DNA from: Sphingomonas sp. PAMC 26621 | Lineage (GTDB): Bacteria; Pseudomonadota; Alphaproteobacteria; Sphingomonadales; Sphingomonadaceae | Direction: 5' to 3' | DNA length: 64,000 nucleotides | Assembly (NCBI RefSeq): GCF_000251145.1 | Contig: NZ_AIDW01000004.1 | Span: forward strand, 1 to 64,000 | In this document: positions 1-7,357 of the stretch, piece by piece | How positions within the stretch are numbered: position 1 is the stretch's first letter | Layout: each line of letters opens with the position of its first letter | The notes under the pieces: generated by a model | Databases searched by the model: none | What the model was told of the DNA's origin: nothing | The model's input: the letters and a program-made list of their open reading frames with translations, nothing else | Translations under genes and position numbers: made by a program

Positions 1-1
1 C

Positions 2-220
2 CAGCCGTTCGCGCTCGATCCGGCGCTCGCGCTGTCGATGGGGCTGACCCCGCCGACGATCGAGAAACTGATGGCGGGGTTCGGCTTTCGCCCGGCACCT
101 GCGGAGGACACCGGTTCAACACCGCGCTGGGTCTGGCGTGGCCTCCCTACCGTCCGACCCGTCGCCGCGCCGCGCGGCACGGCCTTTGCGGCGCTCGCCG
201 ATCTGGCGGTGCATGGCTGA
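2..220 (+). CDS. C-terminal end of a probable helicase (partial)
   Basis: The reading frame is open from the left edge of the window and stops at TGA 218-220, so only the last 72 codons are visible. The tail has no diagnostic helicase motif. It ends with ALADLAVHG. The assignment rests on context: in sphingomonads a large DEAD/SUV3-like helicase usually precedes a short S4-domain protein, fdxA and carD, which is the order here. The stop overlaps the next gene's ATG by eight bases (213-220), which fits an operon and translational coupling. This is coding with fair confidence; the helicase name is inference. Confidence 0.55.
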   Translation, partial: QPFALDPALALSMGLTPPTIEKLMAGFGFRPAPAEDTGSTPRWVWRGLPTVRPVAAPRGTAFAALADLAVHG

Positions 221-545
221 AGCCTTCCCCCGCGGCCCGAGCATGCGGCTCGACTGTTTCCTCTGGTTCGCCCGGATCGTGAAGACGCGCGGCATCGCGC
301 AGGGGATGGCGGCGGGCGGGCGGTTGCGGATCGACGGACGTGCGGTCGACCGGCCCGCCGCGGCGGTGCGCGTCGGCAGCGTGCTCGCCTTCGCCACCCC
401 CTCGGGCCGGGTTCGCGCGATCCGCGTCGAATGCCTCCCCGAACGCCGCGGACCGCCCGAAGCGGGGCGCGCCTGCTATACCGACCTCATCGAAAATGAC
501 CGAACAGGCACTGCAATCATTGACGAGGCGGGCGCTCGGGCATAG
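213..545 (+). CDS. S4-domain RNA-binding protein (Hsp15-like)
   Basis: A 110-residue protein with an S4 RNA-binding fold near residues 11-60: MRLDCFLWFARIVKTRG, then GRLRIDGRAV. This is the pattern of Hsp15/HslR-type proteins, which bind structured RNA such as stalled 50S subunits carrying nascent chains. I chose ATG 213 because it overlaps the upstream stop; ATG 243 (MRLDC) is a possible alternative and would begin right at the S4 domain. The C-terminus, with ERRGPPEAGRACY, is typical of the alphaproteobacterial branch. Its place between a helicase tail and fdxA/carD suggests a conserved cluster for RNA or translation. The family is clear; the exact target is not. Confidence 0.85.
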   Translation: MAEAFPRGPSMRLDCFLWFARIVKTRGIAQGMAAGGRLRIDGRAVDRPAAAVRVGSVLAFATPSGRVRAIRVECLPERRGPPEAGRACYTDLIENDRTGTAIIDEAGARA

Positions 546-578
546 CAGCGTCGGGTTCGTTGCTCCGGGAGTTACCTA

Positions 579-920
579 ATGACCTACGTCGTCACCGATG
601 CCTGCATCAAGTGCAAGTACATGGACTGCGTCGAGGTGTGCCCGGTCGACTGCTTCTACGAAGGCGAGAACATGCTGGTGATCAACCCCAGCGAGTGCAT
701 CGATTGCGGCGTGTGCGAGCCCGAGTGCCCCGCGGAAGCAATCCTGCCCGATACCGAGAGCGGCCTCGAGCCGTGGCTGGAACTTAACACGACCTTCTCG
801 AGCCAGTGGCCCAACGTCACGCGCAAGGCGGACCAGACTCCGGCGGACGCGGACGAGCACAAGGGCGAGACCGGCAAGTATGACAAATTCTTCTCGGCGG
901 AACCGGGCGCGGGCGACTGA
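579..920 (+). CDS. fdxA: Seven-iron ferredoxin FdxA
   Basis: A 113-residue 7Fe ferredoxin, a soluble electron carrier. Cysteines 9, 17 and 50 match the ligands of the 3Fe-4S cluster, and 21, 40, 43 and 46 match those of the 4Fe-4S cluster (Azotobacter FdI pattern shifted by one). The motifs seen are [14 protein letters not shown] and [12 protein letters not shown]. The C-terminal 50 residues are the acidic and lysine-rich tail found in alphaproteobacterial FdxA. ATG 579 follows a GGGAG ribosome site about ten bases upstream. It lies 33 bases after the S4 gene and before carD, a common sphingomonad order. The physiological redox partner cannot be read from the sequence. Confidence 0.95.
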   Translation: MTYVVTDACIKCKYMDCVEVCPVDCFYEGENMLVINPSECIDCGVCEPECPAEAILPDTESGLEPWLELNTTFSSQWPNVTRKADQTPADADEHKGETGKYDKFFSAEPGAGD

Positions 921-951
921 GCTGGAACCGACGGATCGGATTCGGGACTGC

Positions 952-975
952 CGCCGGCGTTTTACGACGCCGGCG
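952..975 (+). terminator. GC-rich hairpin after fdxA
   Basis: A perfect 9-bp inverted repeat (CGCCGGCGT / ACGCCGGCG) with a six-base loop lies 31 bases after the fdxA stop. No T-tract follows, so it is a weak or factor-dependent terminator, or an mRNA-stabilising hairpin. It sits just upstream of a promoter-like element for carD. Confidence 0.35.
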
Positions 976-993
976 CAGCGCGTTCGGCGACGT

Positions 994-1022
994 TTGGCTG
1001 GTAATTTTATTACGACTATGTT
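994..1022 (+). promoter_or_regulatory. Candidate sigma-70-type promoter for carD
   Basis: TTGGCT at 994-999 and TATGTT at 1017-1022 are separated by 17 bases, in an AT-rich patch that stands out from the GC-rich flanks. It would give carD a 5' leader of roughly 140 bases. The match was made by eye and not tested. Confidence 0.4.
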
Positions 1023-1166
1023 AAACCGGGACTGACGGTAAGCGCTATCAGTGCTTTTCCGACACGGAGACGTTCAAACCCATACACCCCCCGCGTGCGC
1101 TGATGCAGCCTTGCTGCGTGTAGTGCGTTGCACCGGGATACCCGGTTCACAGAAAGGTCTAACGGA

Positions 1167-1700
1167 ATGGCTGCCAAGGCGCTGTCCTTCGACGTCGGCG
1201 ATTATGTCGTTTACCCCAAGCACGGCGTTGGCCGTGTGATCGAGCTCCAGCGGCAGGAAATCGCCGGGATGCAGCTCGAACTCTATGTTCTGCGGTTCGA
1301 AAAAGAGCGGATGACGCTGCGCGTGCCGACCAACAAGGCGGAAAGCGTCGGGATGCGCAAGCTTTCCAGCGACAAGACGCTGCGCGAGGCGCTCGAGACG
1401 TTGACCGGCAAGCCGCGCGTCAAGCGCACCATGTGGTCGCGCCGTGCGCAGGAATATGAAGCGAAGATCAATTCGGGCGACCTCGTGTCGATCGCCGAAG
1501 TGGTCCGCGACCTGTTCCGTGCCGACGACCAGCCCGAGCAGAGCTATTCCGAGCGGCAGATCTTCGAAGGCGCGACCAGCCGCCTCGCGCGCGAACTCGC
1601 CGCGATGGAGCAGGTCGACGAGCCGACCGCACAGGAAAAGATCCTCGAGATCCTCCGCAAGGCGGCCGCGATCCACAACAAGGACAAGGCTCCGGCCTGA
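1167..1700 (+). CDS. carD: CarD-family RNA polymerase-binding transcription regulator
   Basis: A 177-residue CarD protein. CarD binds the RNA polymerase beta subunit through an N-terminal Tudor-like domain and stabilises open complexes through a helical C-terminal domain. The N-terminal half shows FDVGDYVVYPKHGVGRV and the helical half starts near residue 70 (SDKTLREALETL). I chose ATG 1167 because the mature family start (MAAKALSFDVG) is there and AGAAAGG lies ten bases upstream; the longer upstream extension is not conserved-looking. It is followed by a strong intrinsic terminator. In alphaproteobacteria CarD is usually essential or important for rRNA and stress transcription, which is family knowledge rather than something seen here. 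Confidence 0.95.
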   Translation: MAAKALSFDVGDYVVYPKHGVGRVIELQRQEIAGMQLELYVLRFEKERMTLRVPTNKAESVGMRKLSSDKTLREALETLTGKPRVKRTMWSRRAQEYEAKINSGDLVSIAEVVRDLFRADDQPEQSYSERQIFEGATSRLARELAAMEQVDEPTAQEKILEILRKAAAIHNKDKAPA

Positions 1701-1723
1701 TCGTTTGTGGACGGACGTGGTAC

Positions 1724-1759
1724 GAAAAAGGGGCGGCCGGCAACGGCCGCCCCTTTTTC
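1724..1759 (+). terminator. Intrinsic terminator of carD
   Basis: A GC-rich stem (GGGGCGGCCG paired with CGGCCGCCCC, loop GCAA) flanked by an A-run on the left and a T-run on the right. It starts 23 bases after the carD stop. This is a classic rho-independent terminator, and because of the A-run it could also act on the opposite strand. Confidence 0.85.
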
Positions 1760-1815
1760 GTTGTGGCGGGTCGATCGCTGACGGGAGTGCCTTGCCTGCG
1801 TTTCGAGCGCGTGCG

Positions 1816-1887
1816 CGGGTCCACCGCGCCACAATAACGGTCCGCTCCCGTTGCACGGTGGATGCTGAAACGAGTTCAGCCGGACGG
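1816..1887. repeat. Dispersed palindromic repeat, family A (copy 1, degenerate)
   Basis: This carries GGGTCCACCGCGCC and, about 40 bases on, GCACGGTGGATGCTGAAACG followed by AGTTCAGCCGGACGG. The same layout recurs at 21929-22020, 40929-41020 and 58253-58350. Here the left arm has drifted, so it is the least perfect copy. It lies between carD and a GIN-domain gene. Confidence 0.6.
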
Positions 1888-1957
1888 CAGCTTGGGGCGG
1901 GGGGTTGCACCGGACGCGCAAAGGTGTACTAATAAGGCAACACACGGGAGGTGGCGT

Positions 1958-2677
1958 ATGCGCAGTCTGACCTTGATCGCCGTCCTCGCGCTCGCGGGGT
2001 GTTCGAACACGAGCGACGCGGCCGAACCTGCCGGGTCTGGAACCACCCGCACCTTTGCGATCAGCGATTTCAGCGCGGTCTCGCTTCGCGGATCGGACGA
2101 TGTCGATGTCCGGGTCGGCACCGGCTTCTCGGTCCGCGCCGAAGGGCCGCGCGCCGAGCTCGACAAGCTCGAGATCGTCCGGGACGGCGATACGTTGAAA
2201 ATCGGGCGCAAGAAAAGCCTCGCCGGGTTCGGCTGGGGCGGCGGGCGACGGGGCGTGAAGGTGTTCGTGACGATGCCGCGCATCACCGGCGCGCAAATCG
2301 CCGGATCGGGCGATCTCGTGATCGACCGGGTCGAGGGGCAGCGCTTCGGCGGCGAAGCGGCGGGGTCGGGCAACCTTTCGATCGGGGCGCTCAGCGTTCC
2401 CGAGGCGCGGCTGTCGGTCGCGGGTTCGGGCGATATCGATGCCAAGGGCCGGGTCGAACGGCTGACGATCGACGTCGCCGGATCGGGCAGCGTTGCGGCG
2501 GGCGGCGTGAAGGCGCGGACGGCGACAGTCTCGGTTGCGGGATCGGGGGATGTCCGCGCGGACGTTGCTGGCCCGGCACGCGTTTCGCTGGTCGGCTCTG
2601 GCGATGTCGATCTCGGGCCGCAGGCGCGCTGCACGGTTAGCAAGACCGGGTCGGGCGACGTCCACTGCGGCGGCTGA
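1958..2677 (+). CDS. GIN-domain (DUF2807) lipoprotein
   Basis: A 239-residue predicted lipoprotein. Residues 1-15 form a lipoprotein signal ending in the lipobox LAGC (Cys15). The rest is a GIN domain (putative auto-transporter adhesin head, DUF2807) made of short beta repeats, visible as recurring SGSGD / GSGDV units such as AGSGDLVID, AGSGNLSIG, AGSGDIDAK and VGSGDVDLG. Such right-handed beta-helix-like domains are surface or periplasmic and mostly uncharacterised. ATG 1958 follows a good GGGAGGTGG ribosome site. A second GIN protein follows 44 bases later, so the two are probably co-transcribed and may act together at the envelope. Domain call is strong, function unknown. Confidence 0.85.
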   Translation: MRSLTLIAVLALAGCSNTSDAAEPAGSGTTRTFAISDFSAVSLRGSDDVDVRVGTGFSVRAEGPRAELDKLEIVRDGDTLKIGRKKSLAGFGWGGGRRGVKVFVTMPRITGAQIAGSGDLVIDRVEGQRFGGEAAGSGNLSIGALSVPEARLSVAGSGDIDAKGRVERLTIDVAGSGSVAAGGVKARTATVSVAGSGDVRADVAGPARVSLVGSGDVDLGPQARCTVSKTGSGDVHCGG

Positions 2678-2721
2678 AGCGCGCGCTTGCGTAAGGAACC
2701 GTTCGCGGCGATGCCGTTCGG

Positions 2722-3438
2722 ATGAGGAATGTCCGCCTGTTCGCCTTGCTTCTCCTCGTTGCGCCCGGTGTTGCATCGGCGGCGACGGGGCGCTCCTATG
2801 TCGTCACCGACTATGACAGGATCCGGATCGACGGACCGTTCGACGTTGCGCTGACGACCCGCACCGCGCCGTCGGCGCGCGCGGATGGCCCGGCGGAGGC
2901 GAGCGACACGATCGATATCCGGGTCGAGGGGCGGACGCTCGTCGTGCGCGCGGGTAGCCGGGGCTGGGGCGAGGTTCCCCGGCGCGGGACGGCGAAGGCC
3001 CTGGTGATCCGGCTCGGCGTTCCGATGCTGCGCGGCGCGACCGTGGTCGGCGGCGGGCGGCTCGCGGTGGCGGGGCCGTTCCGCGCGCAACGGATCGACC
3101 TGCAGGTCACGGGGAGCGGATCGATCGACGCGCCCGGGCTCGATGGCGACGAGCTTAACGCGACGATGCTCGGATCCGGCGCGATGACGCTCGGCGGTCG
3201 CGGGGGGCGCGTACGGTTGCTGACCAGCGGAACCGGGGGGATCGACGCGACGGCGCTGCGCAGCGATGCGCTGACCGTGCGGCTCGACGGATCGGGGACG
3301 GTGACCGCGACCGCGCGCTACACCGCCGATGCGACGAGCACGGGGCTTGGCGCGGTGACGATCTACGGCAAGCCGACGTGCCGGGTTTCGAGCGCGGCGA
3401 CCGGGCCGATCCGATGTGGCGCTGGTCCGGCACCGTAA
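2722..3438 (+). CDS. GIN-domain (DUF2807) secreted protein
   Basis: A 238-residue protein with a Sec signal peptide (MRNVRLFALLLLVAPGVASA, cut likely after residue 20) and no lipobox cysteine. The body resembles the upstream GIN lipoprotein: YDRIRIDGPFDVAL, TGSGSIDAPGL, LGSGAMTLGG, DGSGTVTATA. It ends in a short cysteine-containing tail (CRVSSAATGPIRCG), which matches the last residues of its neighbour (CTVSKTGSGDVHCGG), so the pair is likely a diverged tandem duplication. It would be periplasmic or exported. A long perfect inverted repeat lies 51 bases downstream. No enzymatic residues are recognisable. Confidence 0.8.
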   Translation: MRNVRLFALLLLVAPGVASAATGRSYVVTDYDRIRIDGPFDVALTTRTAPSARADGPAEASDTIDIRVEGRTLVVRAGSRGWGEVPRRGTAKALVIRLGVPMLRGATVVGGGRLAVAGPFRAQRIDLQVTGSGSIDAPGLDGDELNATMLGSGAMTLGGRGGRVRLLTSGTGGIDATALRSDALTVRLDGSGTVTATARYTADATSTGLGAVTIYGKPTCRVSSAATGPIRCGAGPAP

Positions 3439-3489
3439 GGCGCTTTTATCGAACGGGACTGGGATGGAATGTACCCAACGCCCCTCCTC

Positions 3490-3559
3490 CCGTTCGTTTC
3501 GAGCGAAGTCGAGAAACCGGGCACAGCGCAGGTTTCTCGACTTCGCTCGAAACGAACGG
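3490..3559. repeat. Perfect 29-bp inverted repeat with 12-base loop (family B-like)
   Basis: Arms 3490-3518 and 3531-3559 are exact reverse complements; the arm contains CGTTTCGAGCGAAGTCGAGA. It lies between two convergent genes (the GIN protein and DUF1489), so it may serve as a two-way terminator even without a T-tract. It shares the AGCGAAGTCGA core with repeats at 12611-12770 and 58152-58223. Confidence 0.8.
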
Positions 3560-3588
3560 TTGGGGGAGACCCCTGGGATCGATGCGCC

Positions 3589-4002
3589 TCAGATCAGTCC
3601 CAACGCCGCCAGCTTGCCGATGAGTGCCGCCGGCATCGCATCCCCCACCACCACGTCGCCGCCCAGATCCGCGGGCGCATCGCCCGGTTCGAGATAGCGC
3701 CACCCCTGGTGCGCGCGCTTGGGGCGGCCTTCGGTCAGCACCAGCGCGGGATCGATGTGGATCGCGACGCGCCCGCCCTCGGCCTCGCCGAAGCCGAGGA
3801 TCGGCGAGCGCGCGACCAGCGTGTGCTTGATGATCCAGTAGAGCGACCCGCCCGTGCTGCCATCGCGCACGATCTCCTCGTGTCGCTTGGGCAGGTAGCG
3901 CGTGGTGAGGAACACCGGACCTTCCGCGCCGCGTTGCTTGAGCCGTTCGGCGAGATGGTCGAGGCTCGTCGCGCCGAACGCAACCTTGGTCAGATGCAAC
4001 AT
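3589..4002 (-). CDS. DUF1489 family protein
   Basis: A 137-residue protein of the alphaproteobacterial DUF1489 family, with MLHLTKVAFG at the start and WIIKHTLVARSPILGF in the middle. I chose ATG 4002 because MLHLTKVA is the usual N-terminus; the longer frame upstream lies in the tail of mgtE. It is 25 bases downstream of mgtE on the same strand and is probably co-transcribed with it. It has no signal peptide or membrane segment, so it should be cytosolic. No catalytic motif is known to me. Family assignment is good; function is unknown. Confidence 0.8.
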   Translation of the reverse strand: MLHLTKVAFGATSLDHLAERLKQRGAEGPVFLTTRYLPKRHEEIVRDGSTGGSLYWIIKHTLVARSPILGFGEAEGGRVAIHIDPALVLTEGRPKRAHQGWRYLEPGDAPADLGGDVVVGDAMPAALIGKLAALGLI

Positions 4003-4027
4003 GGGATGCGATTTGGGCGCGGCGGGG

Positions 4028-5425
4028 TCAGCCGCCAAGCCCCCATAGCGTCGCAAGTCCCAGAAACGACAAGAAACCCATCACATCGGTCATCGTCGTG
4101 ACGAACACCGCCGACGACACCGCGGGATCGACCCCGGCGCGCTCCAGCGACACCGGCACGAGCACGCCCGCCAGCCCCGCTACAAGATTGTTGATGATCA
4201 TCGCCATCGCGATCACGATCGCGAGCCCGGTGTTGCCGAACGCGAGGTAGGTCCCGCTCCCGACCAGCACCCCGAGCATCGCGCCATTGGCGGCGGCGAT
4301 GCGGAATTCGCGCAGGATCATCCGCGCGGTGTTCGAACTGGTCAGCTGGTTGGTGGCAAGCGCGCGCACGACGACCGCGAGCGTCTGCGTCCCCGCATTG
4401 CCGCCCATCCCCGACACGATCGGCATCAGCACCGCCAGCAGCGCGAACCGCGCGATTTCCCCCTGGAATGCGCCGACCACCGACGCCGCGAGCATCGCGG
4501 TGCCAAGGTTGACGACCAGCCAGGTGATCCGCGTCCGCACCGTCAGCAGGATCGGTTCGTTGATGTCGCCGTCGCCCGCGCCCGACAGGCGGAGGATATC
4601 CTCGCCCGCTTCCTCGGAAATGATGTGGACGATGTCGTCGACCGTGATCATCCCGACCAGCCGCCCGCCGGGATCGACCACCGCCGCCGAGATCAGCGCA
4701 TATTTCTGGAAGCGCAGCGCGACCTCTTCCTGGTCCATGTCGACCGGGATCAGCGTCTGTTCGCGCTGCATCACGTCGCCGATGCCGATCCCGCGCGGGG
4801 TGCGCAGGATCCACGACAACGCGACCGTGCCGATCGGCTTGTGCGCCGGATCGACCACGAAGATTTCCCAGAAATCGGTGGTCAGCGCGTCGTGCGTGCG
4901 GAGGTAATCGAGCGTGTCGCCGACGGTCCAGTGCTCGGGCACCGCGATCAGCTCGCGCTGCATCAGGCGGCCCGCGGATTCCTCGGGATAGCTCAGCGCT
5001 TCCTCGATCGCGGCGCGATCATCGGGGTCGAGCGCGCGGAGCACCTCGCGCTGGTCGGCGGGCTCCATGTCCTCGATGATCGCGACCGCATCGTCGGTGT
5101 CGAGTTCGGACGCGATATCCGCGACCTGACTCGCCGAGAGCGAATCGATCAGATCCTCGCGGACGTAATCGTTCATCTCGGCAAAGACGTCGCCGTCGAG
5201 CAGGTCGGTGATCGCACTCGCGAGCGCAGCGCGGCAATCCGCCGGGGTCAGCTCGAACAGATCCGCGATATCGGCGGGGTGGAGCGGTTCGACCAGCGAC
5301 CGGGCCGTTTCGGCGTCGCCCGCCTGCACCGCGTCGATCACCGCGCGGACGAACTCGGGCTTGAGCCGATCGTCCTCGTCGAGCTGGGTCGTGTCGGTTT
5401 CGGGTAGGAGCTCGGTCTCGCTCAC
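4028..5425 (-). CDS. mgtE: Magnesium transporter MgtE
   Basis: A 465-residue MgtE channel. The cytosolic N domain spans about residues 25-140 (EPLHPADIADLFELTP), the CBS pair about 145-270 (VDPAHKPIGTVALSW; LVGMITVDDIVHII), and five membrane helices follow from about 295 (VVNLGTAMLAASVVGAF; PIVSGMGGNAGTQTLAV). The GMGGNAGTQT segment is the family signature near the pore. In MgtE the N and CBS domains sense cytosolic Mg2+ and close the pore. GTG 5425 follows an excellent AGGAGGT site eight bases upstream. Length is normal. DUF1489 follows it closely. It acts in the inner membrane for Mg2+ uptake. Confidence 0.95.
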   Translation of the reverse strand: MSETELLPETDTTQLDEDDRLKPEFVRAVIDAVQAGDAETARSLVEPLHPADIADLFELTPADCRAALASAITDLLDGDVFAEMNDYVREDLIDSLSASQVADIASELDTDDAVAIIEDMEPADQREVLRALDPDDRAAIEEALSYPEESAGRLMQRELIAVPEHWTVGDTLDYLRTHDALTTDFWEIFVVDPAHKPIGTVALSWILRTPRGIGIGDVMQREQTLIPVDMDQEEVALRFQKYALISAAVVDPGGRLVGMITVDDIVHIISEEAGEDILRLSGAGDGDINEPILLTVRTRITWLVVNLGTAMLAASVVGAFQGEIARFALLAVLMPIVSGMGGNAGTQTLAVVVRALATNQLTSSNTARMILREFRIAAANGAMLGVLVGSGTYLAFGNTGLAIVIAMAMIINNLVAGLAGVLVPVSLERAGVDPAVSSAVFVTTMTDVMGFLSFLGLATLWGLGG

Positions 5426-5552
5426 GGGTGGACCTCCTGTTGCCCTTAAGCCGCTCGTCTAGCCCGATATGGGAACAAAGCCAATCAGTGGCGATTTGCC
5501 TCTGCGGCGGTGCATCGCTACGGCAGCGTCAGTCCCAATTCAGGAGCCCAAC

Positions 5553-6008
5553 ATGGCCGATCTTCCCGAAAACCTGACGCTCACCCTCGACGGCGGCGAC
5601 GTCGTGATCAAGCTGCGTGGCGATCTCGCGCCGCAGCACGTCGCGCGCATTGCCGAGCTGGCCAATGACGGCTTCTACGACGGCGTCGTGTTCCACCGCG
5701 TCATCCCCGGCTTCATGGCGCAGGGCGGCGACCCCACCGGCACCGGCATGCACGGTTCGGACAAGCCCAACCTGCCGGCCGAATTCTCGAAGGAGCCGCA
5801 CGTCCGCGGCGTCGCGTCGATGGCGCGCACCAACGATCCGAACTCGGCGAACAGCCAGTTCTTCATCTGCTTCGACGACGCACGCTTCCTCGACGGCCAG
5901 TACACCGTGTGGGGTCAGGTGACGTCGGGCATGGAGCACATCGACGCGCTGCCCAAGGGCGAGCCGCCGCGCGAGCCGGGCAAGATCTTGAAGGCGACGG
6001 CTGCTTAA
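5553..6008 (+). CDS. Cyclophilin-type peptidyl-prolyl cis-trans isomerase
   Basis: A 151-residue single-domain cyclophilin that isomerises Xaa-Pro bonds. Hallmarks are VVFHRVIPGFMAQGGD (catalytic Arg in FHRVI), TGTGMHGSDKPN, MARTNDPNSANSQFFICF and the late DGQYTVWGQV. There is no signal peptide, so the location is cytosolic. I chose ATG 5553 (MADLPENLTL) because CAGGAG lies seven bases upstream and the 28 extra codons before it are not family-like. It diverges from mgtE across a 127-base spacer that must hold both promoters. A long C-rich inverted repeat follows seven bases after the stop. Confidence 0.93.
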   Translation: MADLPENLTLTLDGGDVVIKLRGDLAPQHVARIAELANDGFYDGVVFHRVIPGFMAQGGDPTGTGMHGSDKPNLPAEFSKEPHVRGVASMARTNDPNSANSQFFICFDDARFLDGQYTVWGQVTSGMEHIDALPKGEPPREPGKILKATAA

Positions 6009-6014
6009 ACGCTT

Positions 6015-6136
6015 TTCTTAGCCCCTCCCCCTCGGGGGAGGGGTTGGGGTGGGGAAGTCCAGCAGGGCCACCTCTCTGCTAGGCACTTCCCCACCCCCAA
6101 ACCCCTCCCCTGAAGGGGAGGGGCTTTAGAAGAAAA
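6015..6136. repeat. Long interrupted inverted repeat of the CCCCTCCCC type
   Basis: The left arm (about 6015-6062, with GCCCCTCCCCCTCGGGGGAG and GGGGTGGGGAAG) and right arm (about 6083-6136, with CTTCCCCACCCCCAAACCCC and GGGGAGGGGCT) pair to form a long imperfect stem with nested hairpins. It separates a plus-strand cyclophilin from a minus-strand LysR gene and fills the whole gap, so it probably ends transcription from both sides. Elements of this look are common in Sphingomonas intergenic regions, which is from memory and not checked. Confidence 0.75.
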
Positions 6137-6138
6137 AT

Positions 6139-7029
6139 TTACACACTCGGATCCGCGATCGTCGCGATCAGCCAGTCGTGGAACAGCTTGACCGGTTTCT
6201 GCAGCAGTGCCCGCGGGCGGCACGCGAACCAGTAGCTGTACGGGCTCTCCACCGAGATATCGAACAACCGCACGATCCGTGGATCGTTGGCATCGGCGAA
6301 ATGGCTTTCGTGCATGAACGCGATGCCGAGCCCCTGCGCCGCCGCCTCGAGCATGAGCGCGCCCGAATCGAAATGGTCGACCGCGAGCGGCTCGAGATCG
6401 GTTAGCCCCGCCGCGGCGCGCCATGCGCTGAACGTGTCGGGCATCTCGCGGTGGACCAAGGCGGTCAGCCCGGCGAGCTGGTCCGGCCGCACGACCGGAT
6501 CCGGCCCTTCGATCAGCGATTTCGCCCCGATCACATAAACCTGGTTGCGATCGAGCCGTCGCGAATAGAGCGCCGGATCGATATCGCGCGCTAAGGCAAT
6601 GACCGCGTCGAGCCCCTCGCCGAGCCGCGAGATGTTGTGCGTGCTCGTATCGATGTCGAGATGCAGCTCGGGATGCTGCGTGCGCAATTCGCCGAGCCGC
6701 GGGAACAGCCGTTGCGACGCGTACAGCGGCAAAATGCCGAGCCGCAGCCGGAGCACATCGGTATTGCTCGTCATCACCTCGACCGCGTCGGACAATTGGT
6801 CGAGCGCAGGCGCGATCTGCTGGAGCAGCCGGTCGCCATCGGCGTTGAGCACCACCGCCTGATGGCGGCGTTCGAACAACGGACGCCCGATGAATCGTTC
6901 GAGCGACTGGATCCGGCGGCTGAGCGCCGGCGGCGACAGGGCCAGTTCCTGCGACGCCGCCTTGATCGACCCGGTCCGGGCGACCTGGACGAACGCTTCG
7001 ATCGCGGTGAGTGGCGGTAATCTCCGCAT
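6139..7029 (-). CDS. LysR-family transcriptional regulator
   Basis: A 296-residue LysR regulator. A winged helix-turn-helix spans residues 3-60 (LTAIEAFVQVARTGSIKAAS, LALSPPALSRRIQSLE), followed by the effector domain of the type-2 periplasmic fold from about residue 90. ALSRRIQSLERFIG is the recognition-helix region. I chose ATG 7029 (MRRLPPLTAIEAF) because GGAAAGG lies nine bases upstream; the TTG seven codons earlier would overlap that site. The effector domain resembles GcvA-like members, but no target can be inferred: the neighbours are a cyclophilin and, upstream, a candidate small RNA. Autoregulation through the 7030-7180 spacer is plausible but not shown. Confidence 0.9.
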   Translation of the reverse strand: MRRLPPLTAIEAFVQVARTGSIKAASQELALSPPALSRRIQSLERFIGRPLFERRHQAVVLNADGDRLLQQIAPALDQLSDAVEVMTSNTDVLRLRLGILPLYASQRLFPRLGELRTQHPELHLDIDTSTHNISRLGEGLDAVIALARDIDPALYSRRLDRNQVYVIGAKSLIEGPDPVVRPDQLAGLTALVHREMPDTFSAWRAAAGLTDLEPLAVDHFDSGALMLEAAAQGLGIAFMHESHFADANDPRIVRLFDISVESPYSYWFACRPRALLQKPVKLFHDWLIATIADPSV

Positions 7030-7187
7030 GAGGAGCCTTTCCCAAGCCAAATGGTGCGACGCACCATGTTGCTATCGTTCAATTACAGAATACGCGACAC
7101 GCGCAATCGATAGCGACGATTGCAGAAAGCGCAATCGTCTCCAATCCTTTCGCACTTGCAACATAATCCCGGTCCGGGCATTTAGAC

Positions 7188-7252
7188 GGTGCCTTTCAGG
7201 CATCCTCTCCTAAAACTTTCAAGGCCGATCCTCCGGGGTCGGCCCTTTTTTT
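7188..7252 (+). ncRNA. Candidate small RNA with two hairpins and a terminator
   Basis: Hairpin 1 is 7188-7204 (GGTGCC / GGCATC, loop TTTCA). A single-stranded pyrimidine/A stretch follows (CTCTCCTAAAACTTTCAA, 7205-7222) and contains CTCTCCT, which could pair with a Shine-Dalgarno sequence. Hairpin 2 is an intrinsic terminator at 7223-7244 (GGCCGATCC paired with GGGTCGGCC) with T7 at 7246-7252. The nearest plus-strand gene starts 105 bases after it and no plus-strand gene precedes it within a kilobase, so the terminator needs another transcript to end. The architecture resembles alphaproteobacterial trans-acting sRNAs. The promoter and 5' end are unknown and probably lie just upstream. Confidence 0.5.
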
Positions 7253-7357
7253 GTCCGTCGCAGATCGGGCGCAGATGCGGACCGCCTTGGCGCGCGCCCT
7301 CGTATTCGCGGAACCGACCCCCTATCTCGCGCGCTCATCAGCGGGTTTCGTGAGGGA

